Below, in pieces: positions 1 to 8,148 of a DNA stretch of 26,851 bases (position 1 is its first letter; the number at the start of each line of letters is the position of its first letter). A model generated the notes under the pieces. That model saw nothing but the letters and a program-made list of their open reading frames with translations, did not search any database and was not told the origin of the DNA. Where the stretch lies: positions 1 through 26,851 of the forward strand of contig JASGDF010000011.1 of assembly GCA_047607345.1 (NCBI GenBank). The letters run 5' to 3'. The DNA comes from Pseudomonas_S sp047607345 (GTDB taxonomy: Bacteria > Pseudomonadota > Gammaproteobacteria > Xanthomonadales > Xanthomonadaceae). A program made the translations under genes and the position numbers.

Positions 1-375
1 GGTCGAGTCCGAAAATTCCCGGCACCGGAGCGGACCCGGAGCGGCGCAGCCGCGGAGGGCGCGAGGACCCGGGGCGTGCTTTCTTTTGGTTACTTTTCTT
101 TGCACGAGCAAAGAAAAGTGACTCGCCCGAAAGGGCGAAAGCCTTTGCTTTGGCGAGCATCCAAACAATGCAAGGAAGGCCCGTCGGGACTGATGGCCCG
201 AGGCCGCTTAGGCGCGTGGGCGGCAAAAGCCGTCCGGGCTGCGAAGCCCGCCTTGTCAACGCACGAACGCTCAAGACTTCTGGCAGGGGGAATCCAGACC
301 CGCCAGACCGTAGCATCGGGCGTTCATGCGCGCGTCGCCAGGCCCGCGCAATCCTCTGGTCCGGGAACCCCCGCA
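1..375. other. Non-coding leader with dispersed hairpin repeats
   Basis: No convincing gene lies here. The reading frame of the downstream peptidase is open back to about position 76, but that stretch only translates the palindromic repeat at 92-119 and GC-rich filler, and a normal signal peptide begins at 376, so I treat it as untranslated. A second small hairpin, CGCCC-GAAA-GGGCG, sits at 124-137. Any promoter for the peptidase should be in this stretch, but I cannot point to clear -35 and -10 boxes. Confidence 0.6.
88..123. repeat. Dispersed hairpin repeat, Xanthomonadaceae type
   Basis: A perfect 12-bp inverted repeat (ACTTTTCTTTGC at 92-103, its complement at 108-119) closes on the 4-nt loop ACGA. 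Two G-U and two further Watson-Crick pairs extend it to about 88-123. The flanking TTCTTTTGGTTACTTTTCTTT string is typical of an intergenic repeat that I know from Xanthomonas, Stenotrophomonas and Lysobacter genomes. It may act as a transcript end or mRNA-stabilising hairpin for a gene left of the window; there is no clear U-run, so a rho-independent terminator is not shown. Confidence 0.65.
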
Positions 376-2715
376 ATGCCCCTGAACAACACGCTGCTCT
401 CGCACTCCCTGCTCGGCGCCCTCGCCATCGCCGGGCTGCCGGCGCTGGCCGCCGCCCAATCCCCCACCGTCACCGAGGCCGACTACGCGCGCGCCGAACG
501 GATGCTGGGCTACCTGGCCCAGCCGCTGGTCGACCACGCCGTGAGCCGCGTGGACTGGCTCGATGCCGGCCACTTCGCCTACGTCGACCACGATGCCGAC
601 GGCGACCGCCTGCTGCGCGTGGATGCCGCGACCGGCAAGGCCACGCCGCTGTTCGACCAGAAGGCGCTCGCCCGATCGCTCGACCGGCTGCTCAATACCG
701 GCGACAAGCCGCTGGAGCCGGCCAAGCTGCCGATCCGCGGCATCAGCCTGGCCGCCGATGGCCGCTACCGCTTCAACGTGCGCGATACCGCAGTGTTCTG
801 CGACGCCAAGGCCAACTGCGCCAAGGTCTACGCCAAGGACAAGCCGGAACCGGGCACGCCGTCGCCGGACCGGCGCTCGGAAGCCTTCGTGCGCGACTGG
901 AACCTGTGGGTACGCGACCTCGCCACCGGCCAGGAGACCCAGCTCACCACCGACGGCACCGAGAACTACGGCTACGCAACCGACAACGCCGGCTGGTCGC
1001 ACAGCGACAAGGCGATCGTGGCCTGGTCGCCGGATTCGAGCAAAATCGCCACCTACCGCCAGGACCAGCGCAAGGTCGGCGACATGTACCTGGTGAAGAC
1101 CGTACTCGGCCATCCGCAGCTGGAGGCGTGGAAGTACCCGCTGGCCGGCGACAAGGAGGTGACGATGATCGAGCGCGTGGTCATCGATGTGCCCGCGCGC
1201 AGGGTCGTGCGCCTGCAGATGCAGCCCGACCAGCGCCGCTCCACGCTCTGCGACGACCTGGCCTGCGAGCCGGACGGCGTGCTGACCGACGTGAAATGGT
1301 CCCGCGACGGCAGCACGTTCGCCTTCGTCTCGGTCTCGCGCGACTACAAGCAGGCCTGGTTCCGCGTCGCCGACGCCACCACCGGCGCGGTGCGCACCGC
1401 GTTCGACGAGCGCGTACCCACCTACTACGAAAGCGGCCAGGTAGGCGCCAGCTGGGCTTACCTGCCGGAGAGCCGCGAGGCGATCTGGTTCTCCGAGCGC
1501 AGCGGCTGGGGCCAGCTGTACCTGTACGACCTGGACAGCGGCAAGCCCAAGCACGCCATCACCAGCGGCGAGGGCAACGTCACCGAACTGCTGCGGGTGG
1601 ACCAGGCCACGCGCACCGCCTGGTTCCGTGGCGTCGGCCGCACGCCCGGGCTGGACCCGTATTTCCAGCAGTTGTGGAAGGTCAGCCTGGACGGTGGCGA
1701 ACCCACCCTGCTCTCGCCCGAGGCCGCCGACCACGTCATCGCCCTGTCGCCGGACGGCGCGCGCTTCGTCGACGTGCATTCGACCAACACCACCGCGCCG
1801 GTGGCGCTGCTGCGCGATGCCGCCGACGGCCGCACCCTCGCCACCGTGGCCCAGGCCGACATCGGCCGCCTGCGCGCGATCGGCTGGGTGCCGCCGCAGC
1901 CGATCACGGTGAAGGCGCGCGACGGCCACACCGACCTGTACGGCACGCTGTTCAAGCCCTCCAACTTCGACCCGGCCAGGAAATACCCGGTCGTGGTCTA
2001 CATCTATCCCGGCCCGCAGACCGGCTCGGTGCGCGGACGCGGCTTCCTGGTCGACCACAGCGGCAACCAGGCGCTGGCCGAACTCGGCTTTATAGTCATA
2101 GCGATCGACGGCATGGGCACGCCATGGCGCTCCAAGGCCTTCCACGACACCTGGTACGGCGACATGGGCGACAACACCCTGCCCGACCAGGTGACGGGGC
2201 TGAAAGAACTGGGCCAGCGCTATCCGTGGATCGATCTGTCGCGGGTCGGCATCTGGGGCCATTCCGGCGGCGGCAACGCCTCGACCACCGCGATGCTGCG
2301 CTATCCGGACTTCTTCAAGGTCGCCTGGTCGGAGAGCGGCAACCACGACAACCGCCTGTACGAGGACGCCTGGGGCGAGAAGTACCAGGGCCTGCTGACC
2401 ACCGGCAAGGACGGCAAGACCAGCTACGACAACCAGTCCAACCCGGCGCTGGCGGACCGGCTCAAGGGCCGGCTGATGCTGGTGCACGGCACGCTCGACG
2501 ACAACGTGCCGCCGGACCACACCTTGCTGATGGCGCAGGCGCTGATCGAGGCCAACAAGGACTTCGACATGCTGATGCTGCCCAACGCGCGCCACGGCTA
2601 CGGCGAGGCGTACACGCCCTACGTCACCCGCCGCCGCTGGGACTACTTCGTCGAGCACCTGATGGGCGCGGTGCCGCCCAAAGACTATGCGATGCAGCCA
2701 ATGCCGAAGAACTGA
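376..2715 (+). CDS. S9 family prolyl oligopeptidase (DPP-IV-like), exported
   Basis: Protein of 779 aa. Residues 1-28 look like a signal peptide (hydrophobic core, cleavage near AAA|Q), so it should act in the periplasm or outside. Residues about 130-500 fit the DPP-IV N-terminal beta-propeller and 530-779 the alpha/beta-hydrolase domain. The catalytic triad is visible: Ser630 in GHSGGG, Asp708 in HGTLDDNV, His740 in NARHGYG. The family removes dipeptides or cleaves after proline in short peptides, which suits peptide scavenging. The nucleophile motif is GHSGGG rather than the GWSYGG of animal DPP-IV, and the Glu-Glu pair that anchors the substrate N-terminus in DPP-IV is not evident in the matching stretch (GWSHSDKAIVAWSPDS), so strict dipeptidyl specificity is uncertain. 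The start at 376 was chosen for the signal peptide; no strong ribosome-binding site is seen. Confidence 0.9.
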   Translation: MPLNNTLLSHSLLGALAIAGLPALAAAQSPTVTEADYARAERMLGYLAQPLVDHAVSRVDWLDAGHFAYVDHDADGDRLLRVDAATGKATPLFDQKALARSLDRLLNTGDKPLEPAKLPIRGISLAADGRYRFNVRDTAVFCDAKANCAKVYAKDKPEPGTPSPDRRSEAFVRDWNLWVRDLATGQETQLTTDGTENYGYATDNAGWSHSDKAIVAWSPDSSKIATYRQDQRKVGDMYLVKTVLGHPQLEAWKYPLAGDKEVTMIERVVIDVPARRVVRLQMQPDQRRSTLCDDLACEPDGVLTDVKWSRDGSTFAFVSVSRDYKQAWFRVADATTGAVRTAFDERVPTYYESGQVGASWAYLPESREAIWFSERSGWGQLYLYDLDSGKPKHAITSGEGNVTELLRVDQATRTAWFRGVGRTPGLDPYFQQLWKVSLDGGEPTLLSPEAADHVIALSPDGARFVDVHSTNTTAPVALLRDAADGRTLATVAQADIGRLRAIGWVPPQPITVKARDGHTDLYGTLFKPSNFDPARKYPVVVYIYPGPQTGSVRGRGFLVDHSGNQALAELGFIVIAIDGMGTPWRSKAFHDTWYGDMGDNTLPDQVTGLKELGQRYPWIDLSRVGIWGHSGGGNASTTAMLRYPDFFKVAWSESGNHDNRLYEDAWGEKYQGLLTTGKDGKTSYDNQSNPALADRLKGRLMLVHGTLDDNVPPDHTLLMAQALIEANKDFDMLMLPNARHGYGEAYTPYVTRRRWDYFVEHLMGAVPPKDYAMQPMPKN

Positions 2716-2756
2716 GCGGCATTGCGGCATCCGTCGGGATACGGCGACGCATCGCC

Positions 2757-2798
2757 CCGGTACCGTAGAGCGGAGCTTGCTCCGCTCTACGGTACCGG
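2757..2798. repeat. GTAG-type REP palindrome between convergent genes
   Basis: Perfect inverted repeat with 19-bp arms (2757-2775 and 2780-2798) and a 4-nt loop. The core begins GTAGAGCGGAG and ends in its complement, which matches the GTAG-headed stem-loops (SMAG elements) of Stenotrophomonas and relatives, thought to be moved by RAYT transposases. It lies 41 bp past the stop of the S9 peptidase and 8 bp past the stop of the convergent nuclease, so it can also serve as a transcript-end hairpin in both directions. Confidence 0.8.
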
Positions 2799-2806
2799 CC
2801 TGGATC

Positions 2807-3742
2807 TCAGGCCAGCATGATGTCCCTGTCCTCGCGCAGCACCGCCGCGAAATCCTTCCCGGCACCGGCCAGCACGTCGCGGCCGGTGAGTTCCCCGAAC
2901 GACAGCCCGGTCAGCGACTCGATCGCGGCCAGCGGCCGCTGCTGGTGCTCGATGTCGCCGAACACGAACGTCTTGTGCCCGAGGTCGGCGATCGCCCTGG
3001 CCTGGGACGCCACGTAGCCGGTGGCGGTCAGCTGCGCGGTCTCGTCGTGCACGAACGCGAGCACCTTCCAGAAGCGCACCGGCACCTGGACCTCGTGGAT
3101 CACCGGATCGTCGTCGGCGAACACCGGGCCGGTGAACACGCTCACCCGCATGCTGTCGCGCTTGGCGTTGGCCAGGATGTAGTCCTCGATGCGTCCCCAC
3201 AGCCCGGCGTTGAAGTCCTGCACCTGCGGCGCGGCGTTGGTGACGTGGAAGGTATCGGCGTCGGCGCGCCGCGCAAGGTCCTCCGATCCCCAGTCGGGGT
3301 CCTGGCGGCGGGTCATGTGGCCGCGGCTGAAGTAGCCGTCGCGCTCGTCGCCGTAGACACCATCGAGGATCTGGCAGTCCCGCGGGATGCGCGGGTCGTA
3401 GCGCCACGCGTTGCTGCGCGCGACCGACTTCGCGGCGGCGCCGTCGATGTTGCAGGCGCTGAAGATCGGCAGGCGCCGCGACCGGGACACCACGGCCGAG
3501 AAGTGGATGTAGTCCAGCACCTGGGTCTGCGCGCCCTTCCAGGCGAAGGACACCACGTCGCGCCGCAGCGCCTCGCCCAGCGATGGCAGCGCGACCGGCA
3601 TGCCCGGGTCGATGAAGGCGGGCAAGTAGCCCTCCCGGTCCTGGTAATCCTCAGGTGTGCCTGCCGCCGTCTGCGGCAGAACCTGCTGCGACGTCAGGCG
3701 TGGCGCGAACCTGAAGCGGGGCGCCGAATCCGTCTCGTGCAT
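2807..3742 (-). CDS. DNA/RNA non-specific endonuclease (NUC1 family)
   Basis: Protein of 311 aa. The centre carries the beta-beta-alpha-metal nuclease signature: SRGHMTRR with His142 as the general base, Asn169 in TNAAPQ, and a following NAGLWGRIE with Glu186, corresponding to His89, Asn119 and Glu127 of Serratia nuclease. The family cuts single- and double-stranded DNA and RNA using one Mg ion. The usual DRGH reads SRGH here. No signal peptide is seen, unlike the secreted Serratia enzyme, so export is doubtful; it could act in the cytoplasm, leave by a non-Sec route or be released on lysis. The ATG at 3742 is preceded by a strong GGAGG five to six bases upstream. No inhibitor gene lies next to it; the only neighbours are the convergent peptidase and a divergent lipoprotein gene. 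Confidence 0.88.
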   Translation of the reverse strand: MHETDSAPRFRFAPRLTSQQVLPQTAAGTPEDYQDREGYLPAFIDPGMPVALPSLGEALRRDVVSFAWKGAQTQVLDYIHFSAVVSRSRRLPIFSACNIDGAAAKSVARSNAWRYDPRIPRDCQILDGVYGDERDGYFSRGHMTRRQDPDWGSEDLARRADADTFHVTNAAPQVQDFNAGLWGRIEDYILANAKRDSMRVSVFTGPVFADDDPVIHEVQVPVRFWKVLAFVHDETAQLTATGYVASQARAIADLGHKTFVFGDIEHQQRPLAAIESLTGLSFGELTGRDVLAGAGKDFAAVLREDRDIMLA

Positions 3743-3904
3743 TACAGCCTCCTTCCAGTTGACCGGTCGGCGCACAGCATAGGTCCGGGCGTCCACGCAT
3801 CCGCTCCGGTCCCGGATCGCGATCGGACTGGATTCATCTTCGCGCAAGGCCAGCCTTCAGGGCTCGGCTTGTTGCGCGCAGACCAAGCGGCTATTGATAA
3901 CGAC

Positions 3905-5029
3905 ATGACCACCGCGATCCCATCCTCCCCGCTGCGCCCGCGTGCAGCCTTCCGGCTCCCGGCGTCGCTGGCCCTGGCGCTGCTGCTCGGCGCCTGCGCC
4001 ACCCAGGCGCCGCGCGCGCCCGAACGCACGCCCACCGACGTCAAGGCCGACATCGCGCGCCGCATCCCGCCCAGTGTCGCCGCACGCGAGGGCTGGGCGA
4101 ACGATGTCTACGTCGCATTGACCTCGCAGCAGCTCGATACCAGCGCCGACAACATCTGCGCGGTGCTGGCGGTGATCGAGCAGGAGTCCACCTACCAGGC
4201 CAATCCGCCGGTGCCCGGCCTGGGCGGGATCGCGCACACGGAGATACTCCGGCGCGCCGGCGCGCATCACGTGCCGGCATTCGTCGTGGACGCCGCGCTG
4301 AAGCTCAAGTCGCCGAACGGCACCACCTACCGCGACCGCATCGCCAGTGCGCGCACCGAGAAGGACCTCAGCGACACCTTCGAGGATTTCATCGGCAGCG
4401 TGCCGCTCGGCCGGACGCTGTTCGGCAGCCTCAATCCGGTGCATACCGCCGGGCCGATGCAGGTGAGCGTGGCCTTTGCGGAAGCACACGCGGACGGCTA
4501 TCCCTACGCGCCCTCCGGCTCGATCCGCGCCGAAACCTTCTCCCGGCGCGGCGGCGTGTGGTTCGGCACGCGTCATCTGCTGGGCTATCCGGCCCATTAC
4601 GACACGCCACGCTACCGCTTCGCCGACTTCAACGCGGGCTGGTACGCCAGCCGCAACGCCGCCTTCCAGGCCGCGCTGTCGAAGGCCAGCGGCATCGCGC
4701 TCGCACTCGACGGCGACCTGCTGGTGCCCGGCGCCGGCCTGGACGAAGCCGGCGCCACCGAGCGCGCCGCGCGCAGCCTGGGCGGCCGCCTGGGCCTGGA
4801 CGATCGCGCGATCCGCCAGGCACTGGAAAAAAGCGCTTCGCTCGATTTCGAGCGCACCGACCTGTACCGGCAGGTATTCGCGCTGGCCGAGCGCGATGCC
4901 GGCCACCCGCTCGCGCGTGCAGTGCTGCCCGGGATCAAACTGGAAAGCCCCAAGATCACCCGCAACCTCACCACCGCCTGGTTCGCCGAGCGCGTCGAAG
5001 GACGCTGGCGGCGCTGCATGGCCCTGTAG
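3905..5029 (+). CDS. DUF1615 family lipoprotein
   Basis: Protein of 374 aa with a lipoprotein signal: basic/hydrophobic N-terminus and lipobox LGAC with Cys31, so a membrane-anchored envelope protein. The rest matches my memory of the DUF1615 family (E-Q-E-S-T-Y near residue 93, PVHTAGPMQVSV, a conserved RGGVWFGTRHLLGYP stretch). EQESTYQ and AGPMQV recall the catalytic Glu region and GPMQ(V/I) motif of soluble lytic transglycosylases, so a peptidoglycan-related role is possible but is inference. The start at 3905 was taken because the lipoprotein signal begins there; the frame is open far upstream but across the antisense nuclease gene. Divergent from the nuclease, with 162 bp between starts. 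Confidence 0.85.
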   Translation: MTTAIPSSPLRPRAAFRLPASLALALLLGACATQAPRAPERTPTDVKADIARRIPPSVAAREGWANDVYVALTSQQLDTSADNICAVLAVIEQESTYQANPPVPGLGGIAHTEILRRAGAHHVPAFVVDAALKLKSPNGTTYRDRIASARTEKDLSDTFEDFIGSVPLGRTLFGSLNPVHTAGPMQVSVAFAEAHADGYPYAPSGSIRAETFSRRGGVWFGTRHLLGYPAHYDTPRYRFADFNAGWYASRNAAFQAALSKASGIALALDGDLLVPGAGLDEAGATERAARSLGGRLGLDDRAIRQALEKSASLDFERTDLYRQVFALAERDAGHPLARAVLPGIKLESPKITRNLTTAWFAERVEGRWRRCMAL

Positions 5030-5041
5030 GCGTGCGCGCGC

Positions 5042-5368
5042 TCAGCGGCGCGCGGCGGGCGCCAGCAGCCCGGCGCGGCGGAAGCCGATCTCCAGCGGCA
5101 CCGTGACCAGCGGCGGCAACGCCGCGAGCAGGCTCAGCAGCCACGCCCACCAGGGCCAGCGCAGGCGCAACGCGGCCAGCACACTGACGCCCAGGTAGAA
5201 CAGGAACGCCACGCCATGCAGGCGGCCGAACAACCATACGCCGAGCTCGGTGCTCTGGCTGTCGTACTTCAGCCACATGCCGATCAACAGGCCGGCCCAG
5301 GTCAGGGCCTCGAAGAACGCGGCGACGGCGAACAGCCGGCCGACAGGCGACAACGGGGAGGAAGACAC
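5042..5368 (-). CDS. DUF3817 small integral membrane protein
   Basis: Protein of 108 aa with three hydrophobic helices, roughly residues 9-31, 46-66 and 71-93, and a short basic C-terminus. The pattern FAVAAFFEALTWAGLL followed by a conserved GRLHGVAFLFYLG is what I recognise as DUF3817, a family of unknown function in bacterial inner membranes. The start is a GTG at 5368, with GGAG a few bases upstream; there is no ATG alternative that keeps the first helix. It ends 12 bp from the convergent DUF1615 gene, so the two probably share a termination zone. Confidence 0.85.
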   Translation of the reverse strand: MSSSPLSPVGRLFAVAAFFEALTWAGLLIGMWLKYDSQSTELGVWLFGRLHGVAFLFYLGVSVLAALRLRWPWWAWLLSLLAALPPLVTVPLEIGFRRAGLLAPAARR

Positions 5369-5537
5369 GCGCCACTCCAGACGGGAAGGAAAGTTGCCGC
5401 GACGCGATGGCGGCGGCGACGTCCGCTGGCGGGGCCATCATACAAAAGATCCGAAAGACAGCCGGCGCGACGAGGCATTCCACGCTGCGGCAGACAGCCT
5501 GCGCCGGCCGCCGCGCTTCACGACGGCGACGCGGCAG

Positions 5538-5567
5538 GGCAAGGCCGGACGCACCCCCGGCCTTGCC
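5538..5567 (-). terminator. Terminator-like hairpin after the xylanase gene
   Basis: Perfect 11-bp inverted repeat, GGCAAGGCCGG at 5538-5548 and its complement at 5557-5567, with an 8-nt loop. It starts 13 bp past the xylanase stop on the minus strand. No T-run follows, so it is a hairpin typical of GC-rich genomes rather than a textbook intrinsic terminator. Confidence 0.55.
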
Positions 5568-5579
5568 AGAGGACCGGCT

Positions 5580-6263
5580 TCAGAACTCCCACACGGTGAC
5601 GTTGGAAGCACCGCTGGCACCGAAACCCTCGGTGGCCATGATCTGGTAGTCGTGGGTGCCCAGGTCCATGCCGAAACCGTGCCAGGCCTTGACGTGGTTG
5701 GCGAAGGTGATGGTGTTGTTGGTACCGGTCGCGCGCTTGGAGGTGCGCACGCTCCAATACTGGTAGAAGGTCGTGGTACCGGCGATGGAAGGCGCGTTCA
5801 CGCGCTGGGTGCGATAGACGTTGTAGGTGCCGCCGTCACTGTTGAGTGTGCCCATGAAGGTGCCCCCGCCCGGCGGCGTGAAGCCGCCCCAGTTGTCGAC
5901 CACGTAATACTCGATCAGCGGATTGGTGGTCCAGCCGTACAGGGTCAGGTAGCTGTTCGCACCCGGCTCGAACACGCCGGCGTTGTAGCCGACCCGCCGC
6001 GTGCTGCTGCCGGTCGCCCAGCCCTTGCCGGTCACCAGGTTGCGGTTGCCGGCCAGGTCGTAGGTGGTGCTGTAGTGGCCGCCGCTGCCCAGCGTGATGC
6101 AGCCCGCGCCGCCATCCTTCCAGAACGAATAGAAATACCCCTCATGCGTGCCGGTCTGGTTGTCACAGATCGTCTGTGCGCCCGCACCCGTGGCCAGGCC
6201 CAGGGCGACGACGGCAGGCAATACGCACGTTAGCGCTATCATTTTCGGTGTCACGGACATCAT
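5580..6263 (-). CDS. Endo-1,4-beta-xylanase, GH11 family, secreted
   Basis: Protein of 227 aa: a signal peptide (about residues 1-29, cleavage near AGA|Q) followed by a single GH11 jelly-roll domain of normal length and no carbohydrate-binding module. Family landmarks run in order: LVTGKGW at 77-82, NSYLTLYGWT, PLIEYYVVDNWG with nucleophile Glu118, and ATEGFGASGASNVTV with acid/base Glu212. It would hydrolyse internal xylan bonds in plant cell walls outside the cell. Two ATGs are adjacent at 6263 and 6260; a strong GGAGG five to seven bases upstream favours the first. It stands alone, with no xylose-uptake or other xylanolytic genes beside it, so it supplies an extracellular activity rather than forming part of a local utilisation cluster. 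Confidence 0.95.
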   Translation of the reverse strand: MMSVTPKMIALTCVLPAVVALGLATGAGAQTICDNQTGTHEGYFYSFWKDGGAGCITLGSGGHYSTTYDLAGNRNLVTGKGWATGSSTRRVGYNAGVFEPGANSYLTLYGWTTNPLIEYYVVDNWGGFTPPGGGTFMGTLNSDGGTYNVYRTQRVNAPSIAGTTTFYQYWSVRTSKRATGTNNTITFANHVKAWHGFGMDLGTHDYQIMATEGFGASGASNVTVWEF

Positions 6264-6561
6264 GGCTCCCTCCTCCACTTGTCGGTCGTGTATCAGGAAT
6301 GCGCCGGCCGGGCCGGTCCGGGCCCGGTTCGGACAGCCTGGATAACAGACACGATGCGCTTTCCAGCGTCAACATCGGCTTGCGGCATCAACGCGTTGAC
6401 AACGCCGACCTGACGTGGCCGCCAGCAAGTCGGGCGGCATCGCCCGGTGCCACGACGGAACGCACCATCCCGGCGCCCAGCCCGCCTTTGTCACATCGCC
6501 GTACCACCATGCAAACGCCGCGCGCTTACCATTGTCGGTCTCGCTCCCGCTGAAGACGCTC

Positions 6562-8004
6562 ATGACCGCTTCCTACCCCGATATCCAGCTCCTGATCGCC
6601 AACCAATGGATCGACGCCGCCGCCGGCAGGACCATCGACGTGCGCAATCCCGCCACCGGCCAGGTGATCGGCCGGGTCGCGCATGCCGACAGGGCCGACC
6701 TGGACCGGGCGCTGGCCGCGGCGCAGCAGGGTTTCGAGGCCTGGCGCGACGTGCCCGCGCACGAGCGCGCCGCCACCATGCGCCGCGCTGCCGCGCTGCT
6801 GCGCGAGCGCGTGGACGCGATCGCCCCGCTGCTGACCCAGGAACAGGGCAAGCCGCTGGCGGAGGCGCGCGTGGAGACCCTGGCCGCCGCCGACATCATC
6901 GAGTGGTTCGCCGACGAGGGCCGCCGGGTCTACGGCCGTATCGTGCCTTCGCGCAACCTCGCCGCGCAGTCGCTGGTGATCAAGGAGCCGGTCGGTCCGG
7001 TCGCCGCGTTCACCCCATGGAACTTCCCGATCAACCAGGTGGTGCGCAAGCTCGGCGCCGCGCTCGCCGCCGGCTGCTCGTTCCTGGTCAAGGCACCGGA
7101 GGAGACCCCGGCCTCGCCGGCCGCGCTGATCCGCGCCTTCGTCGATGCCGGCGTGCCGGCCGGCACGGTCGGGCTGGTGTTCGGCGACCCGGCCGAGATC
7201 TCCAGCTACCTGATCGCGCATCCGGTGATCCGCAAGATCACCTTCACCGGCTCCACCGCGGTAGGCAAGCAGCTGGCGGCATTGGCCGGCCAACACATGA
7301 AGCGCGCCACGATGGAGCTGGGCGGCCACGCGCCGGTGATCGTCGCCGACGATGCCGACCTGGAACTGGCGGTCAGGGCCGCCGGCGGCGCCAAGTTCCG
7401 CAACGCCGGCCAGGTCTGCATCTCGCCGACCCGGTTCCTGGTCCACAACAGCATCAGGCAGGCCTTCACCGAGGCCCTGGTGCGCCACGCGCAGGGGCTC
7501 AAGCTCGGCGATGGCCTGGCCGAGGGCACTACGCTCGGCCCGCTCGCCAACGAGCGCCGCGTGGCCGCGGTCGCCGCGCTGGTGGAGGATGCACGTGCCA
7601 AGGGCGCCACGGTTGCCACTGGCGGCGAGCGGGTCGGCGACGCCGGCAACTTCTTCGCGCCGACGGTGCTGGCCGACGTGCCGTTGAATGCCTCGGTGTT
7701 CAACGACGAGCCGTTCGGGCCGGTCGCCGCGATCCGCGGCTTCGATTCGTTGGAGGAGGCGATCGCCGAGGCCAACCGGCTGCCCTACGGGCTGTCGGCC
7801 TATGCCTACACCGGCTCGATCAGGAACGCGCACCTGCTGTCGCGGCGCGTGGAGGCGGGCATGCTGTGGATCAACCAGCCGGCCACGCCGACCCCGGAGA
7901 TGCCGTTCGGCGGGGTCAAGGATTCCGGCTACGGCTCGGAGGGCGGCCCGGAAGCGGTCGAGGCCTACCTCAACACCAAGTCCGTGACCATCACTGCGGC
8001 CTGA
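6562..8004 (+). CDS. NAD(P)-dependent aldehyde dehydrogenase, succinate-semialdehyde type
   Basis: Protein of 480 aa, the normal length of the family, with all core motifs: TPWNFPINQ, the coenzyme lysine in LVKAPEETPASP, FTGSTAVGK, catalytic Glu252 in MELGGHAP, and nucleophile Cys286 in NAGQVCISPTRF. The Glu-Cys spacing of 34 is canonical. Sequence style fits enzymes annotated as succinate-semialdehyde or alpha-ketoglutaric-semialdehyde dehydrogenase; the substrate cannot be settled from sequence, and there is no gabT, gabP or sugar-acid pathway gene beside it. A dapA homologue lies about 1.8 kb downstream, but other genes intervene on the opposite strand. Start chosen at the ATG before TASYPDIQLLI; 298 bp of divergent spacer separates it from the xylanase gene. 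Confidence 0.9.
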   Translation: MTASYPDIQLLIANQWIDAAAGRTIDVRNPATGQVIGRVAHADRADLDRALAAAQQGFEAWRDVPAHERAATMRRAAALLRERVDAIAPLLTQEQGKPLAEARVETLAAADIIEWFADEGRRVYGRIVPSRNLAAQSLVIKEPVGPVAAFTPWNFPINQVVRKLGAALAAGCSFLVKAPEETPASPAALIRAFVDAGVPAGTVGLVFGDPAEISSYLIAHPVIRKITFTGSTAVGKQLAALAGQHMKRATMELGGHAPVIVADDADLELAVRAAGGAKFRNAGQVCISPTRFLVHNSIRQAFTEALVRHAQGLKLGDGLAEGTTLGPLANERRVAAVAALVEDARAKGATVATGGERVGDAGNFFAPTVLADVPLNASVFNDEPFGPVAAIRGFDSLEEAIAEANRLPYGLSAYAYTGSIRNAHLLSRRVEAGMLWINQPATPTPEMPFGGVKDSGYGSEGGPEAVEAYLNTKSVTITAA

Positions 8005-8021
8005 GTCCGCGCATCGACACC

Positions 8022-8134
8022 CGTCGTCCCCGCGAAGATCTTTTCCACAGCCGAATGGCTGGTCTGGCGGGGATCCGGCGACTTCACGCTTGGCTGCGGC
8101 AAGGCACTGGATCCCCGCCTACGCGGGGATGACG
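8022..8134. repeat. Compound dispersed repeat, copy A
   Basis: A 113-bp unit starting CGTCGTCCCCGCG and ending CGCGGGGATGACG, so its ends are inverted copies. Inside is an 8-bp hairpin (ATCCCCGC at 8111-8118, GCGGGGAT at 8123-8130). It shares the 19-mer CTTGGCTGCGGCAAGGCAC (8089-8107) with copy B at 18187-18297. It fills the space between the convergent aldehyde dehydrogenase and lipoprotein genes and may act as their terminator. Confidence 0.7.
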
Positions 8135-8148
8135 TTGTTGGGCAACGC

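Noticed and set aside
271..2865. Long minus-strand open frame opposite the S9 peptidase gene
   Set aside because: It is the mirror of a GC-rich gene; the product is Arg/Val/Ala filler with no recognisable motif, while the plus strand has a full catalytic triad.
8022..8134. CRISPR-like appearance of short repeats near 8022-8134
   Set aside because: There is one compound unit, not a row of equal repeats and unique spacers.
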